Assembly: GCF_035946395.1 (NCBI RefSeq) | Contig: NZ_DASYZI010000210.1 | Span: 1-35,625 of the forward strand | Reading direction: 5' to 3' | From: Actinocrinis sp035946395 | GTDB lineage: Bacteria > Actinomycetota > Actinomycetes > Streptomycetales > Catenulisporaceae | Length of the DNA: 35,625 nucleotides | In this document: one piece after another, positions 1 through 7,257 of the stretch | Position numbering within the stretch: the stretch's first letter is position 1 | How the letters are laid out: each line of letters opens with the position of its first letter | Position numbers and translations under genes: made by a program | Notes under the pieces: generated by a model | What the model was told of the DNA's origin: nothing | Databases searched by the model: none | Seen by the model: only the letters and a program-made list of their open reading frames with translations

Positions 1-284
1 TTTGGTGGCGCACTGCCACCGGACTGTGGCGCAGGGCGAGCGAAGCGGTGGGAATTCGCCTGTGCTTTATGAAAATCCGACGAATGTGGTGACACGGCGC
101 CCGGTGACCTCATATGGTCGGGCTCGTGCGCAGGCTCGCGCTGTCGAAGACGGCACCGGCGCACCCGCCGAGTCCACGTGTGACACGTCGGCCGGCCGCT
201 CGGTACGCAGGCTTTCGCAATGGCCGAATTCCTTGCTTCCCTCGAACGGCACAGGCCAGCGCGTCGTGGAGCCGGGGACCCACA
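1..284. other. No gene supported
   Basis: Open frames exist on both strands but none has a ribosome binding site, a recognisable domain or convincing composition. The stretch probably holds the promoter and 5' leader of the riboswitch-controlled gene that follows. I could not place a clear -35/-10 pair. Confidence 0.5.
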
Positions 285-448
285 GTCATCGTATGACGAC
301 GCCAAGTCCCTGGGGTGAATCGGTGCATAGTGCCCTGTTGCCGTGCGCTTGGCCGCCGAAGCAATCGCGCACCGCAGCACCGTAGGGCGAAACACTCCCC
401 CGCCCGAACCCGTCAGCTAACCCGGTAGGCGGCCGGAGGAGAGGCTCT
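285..448 (+). promoter_or_regulatory. c-di-AMP riboswitch (ydaO/yuaA type)
   Basis: Three conserved blocks of the ydaO class occur in order: GGGGTGAATC at 312-321, TAGGG at 383-387, and CCGTCAGCTAACCCGGTAGG within 405-430. The RNA ends in a GGAGGAG ribosome-binding region at about 435-441, just before a cell-wall hydrolase gene. In actinobacteria this class binds cyclic di-AMP and commonly precedes peptidoglycan hydrolase genes such as rpfA, which fits the gene here. Boundaries are approximate because I did not fold the RNA; the class assignment rests on the motif blocks and the context. Confidence 0.82.
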
Positions 449-458
449 GCACATCTTC

Positions 459-1319
459 ATGGGCGCGCACCGCAAACCCAAGGCAAGACCCACCGCTTTC
501 GCCGCTGTCGTCACCGCGGCCATCGTCGTTCCGGCGGGAACCGCCGCGGCCACGAGCTATAGCGCACTCGGCTCGCCCAAGGGCGGCAAGCCCGGACTGG
601 CCGCCGGATCACTCGCGGCGGACGCCCGCTCGGCGGCGACTTCAGCGGCGAAGTCACCGGTCCGTCACGTCGTCGCCGTCACGCCGGGTCCCACGAGGAG
701 CGCGTCCGTCTCGCCGTCGGCGGCCAAGCCGTCACTGTCGACAGCGGTGCCCAAGCCGGCGGCAGCTTCACCGTCGGCCTCCGCGAAGCCCGCGGCGCCG
801 CGTCCGAGCGCGAGCGCGAGCCCGTCGGCAACCGCAGCCGCGGCTGCTGCGAAGCCCAATCCGGTTCAGAGTGTCTCGCTCGCCAGCCTCGAACCCACGG
901 GCCTGTACGGCGGCCAGCAGTACTTCACACTGACCGGCGCGCAGTGGTCCAACGCGAAGACGATCGTGGCGGTGACCGAGCAACGCGGCATGCCGCTCTA
1001 CGCGGCGGTCATCGCTATCGCGACCGCGATGCAGGAGTCTTCGCTGCTCAACCTGACGTACGCGACGAACTACGACTCGCTCGGCCTGTTCCAGCAGCGC
1101 CCGTCGATGGGCTGGGGCACGGCGGCGCAGGTCACCGATCCGGTGTACGCGACCAACGCCTTCCTCGCAGCGCTGGCCGCGTACGCGCCGGGCTACGAAG
1201 GCCAGGCGCTGTGGATATCGGCCCAGGCGGTGCAGCGATCGGGCCTGCCGACCGCATACGCGCAATGGGAGGACCAGGCGGCACAGATCGTTCTGGCGAT
1301 CGCGAACGGTACCGAGTAG
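459..1319 (+). CDS. Secreted lysozyme-fold peptidoglycan hydrolase-like protein
   Basis: A 286-residue exported protein that probably acts on peptidoglycan outside the membrane. Residues 1-35 form a basic, Ala-rich signal sequence. Residues about 40-140 are a low-complexity Ala/Ser/Pro/Lys linker that could span the wall. The C-terminal domain (about 150-286) carries the actinobacterial lysozyme-like pattern AIATAMQES, then DSLGLFQQRPS and GWGT; Glu193 in MQES is the likely catalytic acid. The ATG at 459 is the only plausible start near the GGAGGAG at 435-441, although the spacing is long (about 17 nt), perhaps because that segment belongs to the riboswitch. Expression is probably set by the c-di-AMP riboswitch upstream, tying wall turnover to this nucleotide. 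The fold family is well supported; the exact bond cleaved is not known. Confidence 0.75.
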   Translation: MGAHRKPKARPTAFAAVVTAAIVVPAGTAAATSYSALGSPKGGKPGLAAGSLAADARSAATSAAKSPVRHVVAVTPGPTRSASVSPSAAKPSLSTAVPKPAAASPSASAKPAAPRPSASASPSATAAAAAAKPNPVQSVSLASLEPTGLYGGQQYFTLTGAQWSNAKTIVAVTEQRGMPLYAAVIAIATAMQESSLLNLTYATNYDSLGLFQQRPSMGWGTAAQVTDPVYATNAFLAALAAYAPGYEGQALWISAQAVQRSGLPTAYAQWEDQAAQIVLAIANGTE

Positions 1320-1333
1320 CGGCCGCGCGGCCG
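1320..1333. terminator. Short GC palindrome between convergent genes
   Basis: CGGCCGCGCGGCCG is a perfect 14-bp palindrome starting one base after the hydrolase stop codon. It lies between that plus-strand gene and the minus-strand GH13 gene. It could serve as a bidirectional stop, but the stem is short and there is no T-run. Confidence 0.3.
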
Positions 1334-1403
1334 TACAGCGGGTAGGCGCTCAGCGAGTGGCTGCGTGGCGTTGGCGAGCGCGCTGACGTGCCGTCAGTTC
1401 CCC

Positions 1404-3113
1404 TCAGTCCCGGCGCAGGCGCAGCCAGACGCCCGTGTTCGGGCTCAGCAGGCCGTCTTCGAGCGGGTCGCTGCTCAGCAGGACGCTGTCGTGCTCGGGC
1501 AGCGTGGCCGGGACGTCGGAGAGGTTGATGACGCAGGCGACGTCGTCACCCCGGCGGAACGCCAGCACGCCGGGCGCTGCGGGCAGCCAGCGCATCGGCT
1601 CGCGCTCGCTGCGCAGCGAGGGCTCGTCGTGGCGCAGGCGCAGCGCGGCGCGGTACAGCTCCAGCATCGACGCCGGGTCCTCTGACTGCGCTTCGACCGT
1701 GAAATCCCGCCACGAGCCGGGCTGCGGCAGCCAGGGCCGCGCCGCGCCGCCCGACGGGCTGAAGCCGAACGGCGGCTCGCCGCCGGACCACGGCAGCGGC
1801 ACCCGGCAGCCGTCGCGGCCCGGATCGGCCCCGCCGGTGCGGTGCCACATCGGGTCCTGGCGTGCCGAGTCCGGCAGATCCTCGATCTCCCAGAGGCCGA
1901 GTTCCTCGCCCTGGTAGACGTATACCGAGCCGGGCAGCGCCATGGTCAGCAGCGCGGCCGCCCGCGCGCGCCGGGTGCCCAGTACCAGGTCGAGTTCGCG
2001 GCCGTGCCGGCGGTCGGCGAAGGAGAACGTGGTGTCGGCGCGGCCGTAGCGGGTGACGTGCCGGGTCACGTCGTGATTGGACAGCACCCAGGTCGCGGGG
2101 GCACCGACCGGGGCGTGCGCGGCCAGCGTCTCGTCCACGGTGCGGCGCAGCGCCTCGGCGTCCCAGGGCGCGGCCAGGAAGTCGAAGTTGAACGCGCTGT
2201 GCATCTCGTTGGACCGCAGGTACAGCGCGAAGCGGTGCGGGTCGGGCAGCCAGATCTCGCCGATCAGGGCCCTGCCGCCGGGGTAGGAGTCGGCGATCCG
2301 CCGCCACTGCCGGTAGATCTCGTGGATGCCGTCGCGGTCGGTGTAGGGGTGCGGCGCCTGCGGCGGGGCCTGCGGGTCGGCGTCCGCCAGGAAGGGGTCC
2401 TTGACCAGGATCGCGGCCGAGTCGATCCGGATGCCGTCGGCCCCGCGGTCCAGCCAGAACCGCAGGATCCCGTGGAACTCCTCGCGCACCTCGGAGTTGT
2501 CCCAGTTGAAGTCGGGCTGCTGCGACGCGAAAAGGTGCAGGTACCACTGGCCCGGCCGGCCGTCCGGCTCGGTGACCCGGGTCCAGGCCGGGCCGCCGAA
2601 GTGCGAGACCCAGTTGTTCGGCGGCAGGTCGCCGCCGGGGCCACGGCCCGGCCGGAACCAGAACCGGGAGCGCTCCGGCGAACGCGGCTCCGCGGCGAGG
2701 GCCGCCTGGAACCACGGGTGCTGATCGGAGCAGTGGTTGGGCACCACGTCGATGATCACGCGCAGGCCGCGCTCGTGCGCCTCCGCGATCAGCGCGTCCG
2801 CGTCGGTGAGCGTGCCGAACACGGGATCGATGTCGCGGAAGTCGGCGATGTCGTAGCCGGCGTCGGCCATCGGGGACGGGTACCAGGGGTTGAGCCAGAT
2901 CGCGTCGACGCCGAGCCCCGCGATGTAGTCGAGGCGGTCGCGCACCCCGCGCAGGTCGCCGATCCCGTCGCCGTTCCCGTCGGCGAAGCTGCGCACGTAC
3001 ACCTGGTAGATGGCCGCGTCGCGCCACCACTGCACGATGTCGGCGGGCTGCGCCGGGACCGCCGGCGGCTGCGCAGTGTCCGGACGGAGGGGCTGGATGC
3101 CGTGCGAGGTCAC
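1404..3113 (-). CDS. GH13 alpha-glucosidase (first of two paralogues)
   Basis: A 569-residue cytoplasmic glycoside hydrolase family 13 enzyme, expected to release glucose from imported maltose- or isomaltose-type oligosaccharides. The four GH13 regions are present: DVVPNH; GIRIDSAAI with nucleophile Asp231; LIGEIWL with acid/base Glu286; and VLSNHD with Asp348. There is no signal peptide. I chose the GTG at 3113 because AAGGAG lies 9 nt upstream; a frame upstream of it adds 29 residues without a ribosome binding site. It is divergent from a sugar ABC transporter operon that ends with a closely similar GH13 gene (7258-8922), so the two probably handle the same imported sugar. Trehalose synthase or another GH13 specificity cannot be excluded from sequence alone. 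Confidence 0.85.
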   Translation of the reverse strand: MTSHGIQPLRPDTAQPPAVPAQPADIVQWWRDAAIYQVYVRSFADGNGDGIGDLRGVRDRLDYIAGLGVDAIWLNPWYPSPMADAGYDIADFRDIDPVFGTLTDADALIAEAHERGLRVIIDVVPNHCSDQHPWFQAALAAEPRSPERSRFWFRPGRGPGGDLPPNNWVSHFGGPAWTRVTEPDGRPGQWYLHLFASQQPDFNWDNSEVREEFHGILRFWLDRGADGIRIDSAAILVKDPFLADADPQAPPQAPHPYTDRDGIHEIYRQWRRIADSYPGGRALIGEIWLPDPHRFALYLRSNEMHSAFNFDFLAAPWDAEALRRTVDETLAAHAPVGAPATWVLSNHDVTRHVTRYGRADTTFSFADRRHGRELDLVLGTRRARAAALLTMALPGSVYVYQGEELGLWEIEDLPDSARQDPMWHRTGGADPGRDGCRVPLPWSGGEPPFGFSPSGGAARPWLPQPGSWRDFTVEAQSEDPASMLELYRAALRLRHDEPSLRSEREPMRWLPAAPGVLAFRRGDDVACVINLSDVPATLPEHDSVLLSSDPLEDGLLSPNTGVWLRLRRD

Positions 3114-3171
3114 GGTGCGGCACTCCTTGCTGCGTCGGAAGGGATGCGGTGGAGCCGAACTGATTGCGGAT

Positions 3172-3200
3172 AACGTACAGACAAGAACACTGAGTGGCAA
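3172..3200 (-). promoter_or_regulatory. Candidate promoter of the GH13 gene
   Basis: On the minus strand TTGCCA (3195-3200) is followed after 17 nt by TACGTT (3172-3177), a good match to vegetative sigma-factor spacing. It lies about 60 nt upstream of the chosen GTG start. Confidence 0.5.
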
Positions 3201-3212
3201 GAAGTCGATGTA

Positions 3213-3245
3213 TCACTGCAATTTCTTGACAGTGACCTTGGTCAC
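3213..3245. promoter_or_regulatory. Overlapping inverted repeats, candidate operator
   Basis: TCACTG (3213-3218) and CAGTGA (3230-3235) form an inverted repeat with an 11-nt spacer. Overlapping it, GTGACCTTGGTCAC (3232-3245) is a palindrome with a 2-nt centre. Both sit just upstream of the minus-strand GH13 promoter, in the divergent region shared with the sugar transporter operon. They could bind a sugar-responsive LacI- or GntR-type regulator, but no regulator gene is nearby. The rest of the intergenic stretch from 3246 to 3547 shows nothing I can name. Confidence 0.45.
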
Positions 3246-3547
3246 TCCCCTGCCCAGCTCAGCGCCGACGGCGTCGGCGAGCGCGTACGCCCGCCGGAAT
3301 GGGCCGGCCTACGCGTGAACCGGATCAGCCCCCGCACTCCACGGGTGGGGCACACACCGCACGGGCGCCCGGTTGATCCGCATCGGTGGGGACTCAACCC
3401 GATGCCGCCATCCGGACTCTGCGGCCACGTCATCCCCGCAATGTCTTGCATGATCCAGCATTATGTTGCCTGAAAGTTCCACCTCGTTGTCGAGATTCTA
3501 CTGAACATCTTAACCAAGTCGTGTCTTTGCGAAATTCCATCAACATC

Positions 3548-3576
3548 TTGCAGCCCCTTGTCGCCGTCGCTACAGT
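3548..3576 (+). promoter_or_regulatory. Candidate promoter of the sugar ABC transporter operon
   Basis: TTGCAG (3548-3553), a 17-nt spacer, then TACAGT (3571-3576). It implies a leader of roughly 125 nt before the lipoprotein gene. The flanking DNA is AT-richer than the coding regions, as expected for a promoter. Confidence 0.5.
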
Positions 3577-3710
3577 GAGCTGCACTCGACCCGGGCAGGG
3601 CTCGGTGCTCAGGTCACCGCTAGGTTCCGGATCGCTGCCGGGGCCAAGCCGTGATGGTCGTTGCCGCAGGTCAGCAAGGGGTCAACAGGTTCCGCTCAGG
3701 GAGGACACAG

Positions 3711-5153
3711 ATGTCCGCAAGGCAGAAGAGAAAGGTCGCGGCGGTCGCGTTCGCGGCGGCCGTGGCGCTCAGCGCCGCCGCGTGCTCGAGTGGCAGCGGT
3801 TCGAACAGCAGCAGCAACAGCTCCGACGGCGTCGCCGACGGCAAGCCGCTCGACCCGAGCGCCACCGTGACCATCAGCGTCGACTGCGCGCCGGCCTCCG
3901 ACCAGCCCGGCCTCCAGGCGCAGTACAACGACGACCTGGCCACCTTCAGGGTGAAGTACCCGCACGTCACGATCAACCCGCTGCCCAAGACCAAGTGCGA
4001 GGACCCGGCGCCGTTCACCGCGATGCTCAAGGGGCACACGGAGACCAACGCGTTCTACGCCTACTTCACCGACCAGAACCAGGTCCTCAACTCAGGCGAG
4101 GCCGCGGACGTCACCCAGTACATCAACGCGCAGACCGTCCCCGGCTTCGCCGACATGCTGCCCACGGTCAAGAGCGAGATCAGCAACGGCGGCAAGGTCT
4201 ACGCCCTGCCGCGCATGTACTACACCACCGGCCTGGTCTACAACCGCGACCTGTTCACGAAGGCCGGCCTGAACCCGGACCAGCCGCCGACCACCTGGGC
4301 CGACGTGGCGACCGACGCGGCGAAGATCTCCGCGCTCGGCGGCGGGGTCACCGGCTACGAGGACTACAGCGGCAACAACACCGGCGGCTGGCACTTCGGC
4401 GACGAGATCGACAGCCTCGGCGGCGCCCTGACCACTGCGGACGGCAAGAAGGCCGCGTTCAACGACGCTCACGGCCAGCAGGTGCTCCAGACGCTGTACG
4501 ACATGCGGTGGAAGACCAACGGCATCGGCCCGACCCCGGTCACCCAGTGGGCCGACGCCTTCCCGCCGCTGGCCTCCGACAAGGTCGGCATGATGATCGG
4601 CGCGCCCGACGTCATCTCGCACCTGACCAACTCGCTCGGCGACAAGCCGGACAAGTGGGGCCTGGGCCCGATGCCCGGCGGCAGCGGCCCGGCCACCGGC
4701 ACCCAGGACGGCGGCGACCTGTTCTACTTCAAGAAGAGCGACACCCCGAACCAGATCAAGGCCGCGGTCGCCTGGCTCAACTACGAGTACCTGACGCCGG
4801 GCCAGGGCCAGTTCAACTACGCCCGCAACGTGGCGCTGTCCGGCGACCCGGGCACCAACAAGTTCATCGCGGTGGGCCTGCCCGAGCCCGAGCTGTGGGC
4901 GCCCAACACCCCGATGTCGCAGGCCGACGCCGCCGCGCTGAAGTCCTCCGGCGCCAACATGCCGGTGGCGAACTACGCGGCGTACCTGAACAACCCGGTC
5001 CCGGGCGTGCCCGAGCCGCCGGTCGCCGCGCAGCAGATCTACGCGGTCCTCGACAACGCGATGTCCGCGGTCATGACGAACAAGAGCGCTGACATCTCCT
5101 CGCTGCTGAGCGACGCCGAGGGCAAGGTCAACTCGCTGCTCGCCAACCAGTAG
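3711..5153 (+). CDS. Sugar ABC transporter substrate-binding lipoprotein
   Basis: A 480-residue extracellular solute-binding protein of family 1 (MalE-like), expected to capture an oligosaccharide and deliver it to the permeases encoded next. Residues 1-24 are a basic-then-hydrophobic signal peptide ending AAAC; Cys25 is the likely lipidation site, followed by a flexible Ser/Gly/Asn tether. The preceding residue pattern lacks the usual Leu at -3, so the lipobox is slightly atypical. The ATG at 3711 is chosen because AGGGAGG ends 6 nt before it and the signal peptide begins there. It is the first gene of an operon with two permeases and a GH13 enzyme. The alpha-glucoside substrate is inferred from the two neighbouring GH13 genes, not from the protein itself. 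Confidence 0.87.
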   Translation: MSARQKRKVAAVAFAAAVALSAAACSSGSGSNSSSNSSDGVADGKPLDPSATVTISVDCAPASDQPGLQAQYNDDLATFRVKYPHVTINPLPKTKCEDPAPFTAMLKGHTETNAFYAYFTDQNQVLNSGEAADVTQYINAQTVPGFADMLPTVKSEISNGGKVYALPRMYYTTGLVYNRDLFTKAGLNPDQPPTTWADVATDAAKISALGGGVTGYEDYSGNNTGGWHFGDEIDSLGGALTTADGKKAAFNDAHGQQVLQTLYDMRWKTNGIGPTPVTQWADAFPPLASDKVGMMIGAPDVISHLTNSLGDKPDKWGLGPMPGGSGPATGTQDGGDLFYFKKSDTPNQIKAAVAWLNYEYLTPGQGQFNYARNVALSGDPGTNKFIAVGLPEPELWAPNTPMSQADAAALKSSGANMPVANYAAYLNNPVPGVPEPPVAAQQIYAVLDNAMSAVMTNKSADISSLLSDAEGKVNSLLANQ

Positions 5154-5277
5154 CAGGCACGCCCCCTCTTCGAGGGCGACCGGGGCGGCGGCGCGGGGCC
5201 GGCCGACGCGCAGCGGCGGACGAGCACAGCCGCGCACGAAGCCCCGGCCGACTCGGAAGAGCCGACTGACAGCGCCT

Positions 5278-5311
5278 GCGGCGCGCGGGTCCCCTCGGGC
5301 CCGCGCGCCGC
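5278..5311 (+). terminator. Intra-operon hairpin between binding protein and permease genes
   Basis: A perfect 12-bp GC stem (5278-5289 with 5300-5311) and a 10-nt loop lies 125 nt after the lipoprotein stop and ends 21 nt before the permease start. Such structures between binding-protein and permease genes usually lower downstream expression or protect the upstream mRNA 3' end. No T-run follows, so full termination is doubtful. Confidence 0.55.
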
Positions 5312-5332
5312 CTGAGGAGCAGGAGAACACGG

Positions 5333-6274
5333 GTGGCAACCGCCGTCGCGCCGGGCCGGACCGAGGCCCCCGCGCAGTTCCGCAGACCCCAGGGCAGGTT
5401 CGTCCGGGCGCTGCGCCGCAATGTGCAGGCCTACGGCTTCCTGATCGGCGCGGTGCTGGCCTTCACGGTCTTCACCTGGTACCCGATGATCCGCGAGATC
5501 ATCGAGTCCTTCCAGCACCTGCACTACGGGGTCACCAGCTTCTCCGGGCTGCGCAACTACCGGCAGATCACCGCGGACCCGTTCTTCTGGCAGGCCTGGC
5601 GCAACACCTTCCAGTTCACCGGCCTGGCGCTGGTCTTCGGCTTCGCGCTGCCGTTCGCCGCCGCCGTGGTGATCAACGAGTTCCGGCACGCGCAGGCGTA
5701 TCTGCGCATCCTGGTGTACCTGCCGGTGATGCTGCCGCCGGTGGCCGGCATCCTGCTGTTCCGCAACTACTTCATGGACCCGAGCAGCGCGGGCCTGTTC
5801 AACCAGCTGCTGCACGCGGTGCACCTGCCGACCTCGCAGTGGTGGGGCGCGGCGCCCAGCGCGATGCCGTCGCTGGTGCTGATCTCCACCTGGTCCAACA
5901 TGGGCGGCGCGACCCTGATCTACCTGGCCGCGCTCCAGGGCATCCCCGGCGAGCTGTACGAGGCGGCCGAGATCGACGGCGCCGGGCTGTTCAAGCGGAT
6001 CTGGCACGTGACCATTCCGCAGACCCGCACGATCCTCTCGCTGCTGCTGATGCTCCAGATCGTGGCGACCATGCAGATGTTCACCGAGTCGTTCGTGGCG
6101 ACCGGCGGCGGGCCGGAGAGCTCCACCGTCACGATCGTCTACCTGGCGTACAACTACGCCTTCCAGTTCAGCAACTTCAACACGGCGGAAGCCCTCGGGG
6201 TGATCATGTTCATCGTCCTGGGCGTCTTCTCCGCCGTCTACGTCTGGATCGAGCGACGCGGGAACGAGGCGTGA
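5333..6274 (+). CDS. Sugar ABC transporter permease, MalF type
   Basis: A 313-residue inner-membrane permease with about six hydrophobic segments, the first near residues 37-55. The cytoplasmic EAA loop that docks the ATPase is visible as YEAAEIDGAG (Glu210 onward) followed by IWHVTIP. It should pair with the next gene product to form the channel. The GTG start at 5333 follows GGAGCAGGAG. The gene ends with a TGA that overlaps the region of the next start, so the two permeases are translationally coupled. No ATP-binding subunit is encoded nearby; in Streptomyces-type bacteria one MsiK protein energises many such importers, which is the likely situation here. Confidence 0.9.
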   Translation: MATAVAPGRTEAPAQFRRPQGRFVRALRRNVQAYGFLIGAVLAFTVFTWYPMIREIIESFQHLHYGVTSFSGLRNYRQITADPFFWQAWRNTFQFTGLALVFGFALPFAAAVVINEFRHAQAYLRILVYLPVMLPPVAGILLFRNYFMDPSSAGLFNQLLHAVHLPTSQWWGAAPSAMPSLVLISTWSNMGGATLIYLAALQGIPGELYEAAEIDGAGLFKRIWHVTIPQTRTILSLLLMLQIVATMQMFTESFVATGGGPESSTVTIVYLAYNYAFQFSNFNTAEALGVIMFIVLGVFSAVYVWIERRGNEA

Positions 6275-6276
6275 CC

Positions 6277-7170
6277 ATGGCAGGCATCGACGCCGCACGG
6301 CCCAGGACCCTGATCTCCCGGGCATCGCTGAACCGCAGGGGCGGCAGGCGCGCGTACTGGGCCGCGCTGTCCGCGATCCTGCTGGTGTTCACCCTGGTCT
6401 TCCTGTTCCCGATGTACTGGATGATCACCGGCGGGTTCAAGTCCACCCAGGACCTGATCAAGAACCCGCCGAGCTTCGTCCCGACGCACCCGCAGCTGTC
6501 GGCGTACCAGACCGCGTGGACCGAGCTGCACATGGGGCGGCTGCTGCTCAACACGCTGATCTACGCGGGCGGGGCGCTGGCGCTCCAGCTGACCTTCGTG
6601 GTCGCGGCGGCCTACTCGCTGTCCAAGCTGCGGCCGGCGCTGGGCAACCTGATCCTCGGGATGATGCTCGGCACGATGATGATCCCGGCGGCGATCCTGA
6701 TCATCCCCCAGTACCTCACGGTGCTCGACCTGCCGCTGGTGCACTGGAACCTGGTCAACACCCCGTGGGTGATCTGGCTGCCGTCGGTGGCCAACGCGTT
6801 CAACGTCTTCCTGCTCAAGCGCTTCTTCGACTCGATACCGCAGGACCTGCTGGACGCGGCCGCGATCGACGGCGCCGGCCCCATGCGGACCCTGCGCTCC
6901 ATCGTGCTGCCGATGTCCCGGCCGATCCTCGGGGTGGTCTCCATCTTCACGGTGATCACCGTGTGGAAGGACTTCCTCTGGCCGCTGCTGACCCTGACCG
7001 ACCCGAACAGGATGACCCTGAACGTGGGGGTCAACAACGCGGCGGCGAACATGCAGGAGAACGTCCTGATCGCGGGCCTGGCGATGGCGTCGCTGCCGAC
7101 CATCGCGTTCTTCCTGTTCTTCCAGCGCAACATCATGGCCGGCCTGACCAGCGGGGCCATGAAGGGCTGA
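6277..7170 (+). CDS. Sugar ABC transporter permease, MalG type
   Basis: A 297-residue membrane protein, partner of the upstream MalF-type permease. Hydrophobic segments begin near residue 28 and the EAA loop reads LDAAAIDGAG (Asp193 onward) followed by IVLP. Two starts are possible: GTG at 6271, overlapping the upstream stop, or ATG at 6277. I prefer ATG because GAGG at 6266-6269 is then 7 nt away. The next gene, a GH13 alpha-glucosidase, starts 88 nt downstream with no terminator between, so it is likely in the same transcript. Confidence 0.9.
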   Translation: MAGIDAARPRTLISRASLNRRGGRRAYWAALSAILLVFTLVFLFPMYWMITGGFKSTQDLIKNPPSFVPTHPQLSAYQTAWTELHMGRLLLNTLIYAGGALALQLTFVVAAAYSLSKLRPALGNLILGMMLGTMMIPAAILIIPQYLTVLDLPLVHWNLVNTPWVIWLPSVANAFNVFLLKRFFDSIPQDLLDAAAIDGAGPMRTLRSIVLPMSRPILGVVSIFTVITVWKDFLWPLLTLTDPNRMTLNVGVNNAAANMQENVLIAGLAMASLPTIAFFLFFQRNIMAGLTSGAMKG

Positions 7171-7257
7171 TCGCCCACCGAGCCATCGGGAGATCAGCGT
7201 CGATCACCGGACGGCCTCTGTCTATACCGGATAAGTGACTTAGAGAGCGGGTAGTCC

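Noticed and set aside
2..385. Open frame of 127 codons at the left edge
   Set aside because: No ribosome binding site or family features, and its end runs into the conserved c-di-AMP riboswitch blocks.
1842..3173. Long plus-strand frame opposite the first GH13 gene
   Set aside because: Arg/Val/Gly-rich product with no motifs; it mirrors the GC-rich third codon positions of the real GH13 gene, which has all four catalytic regions.
4092..5339. Long minus-strand frame opposite the sugar-binding lipoprotein
   Set aside because: Low-complexity translation without domains; the opposite strand encodes a complete lipoprotein with a good ribosome binding site.
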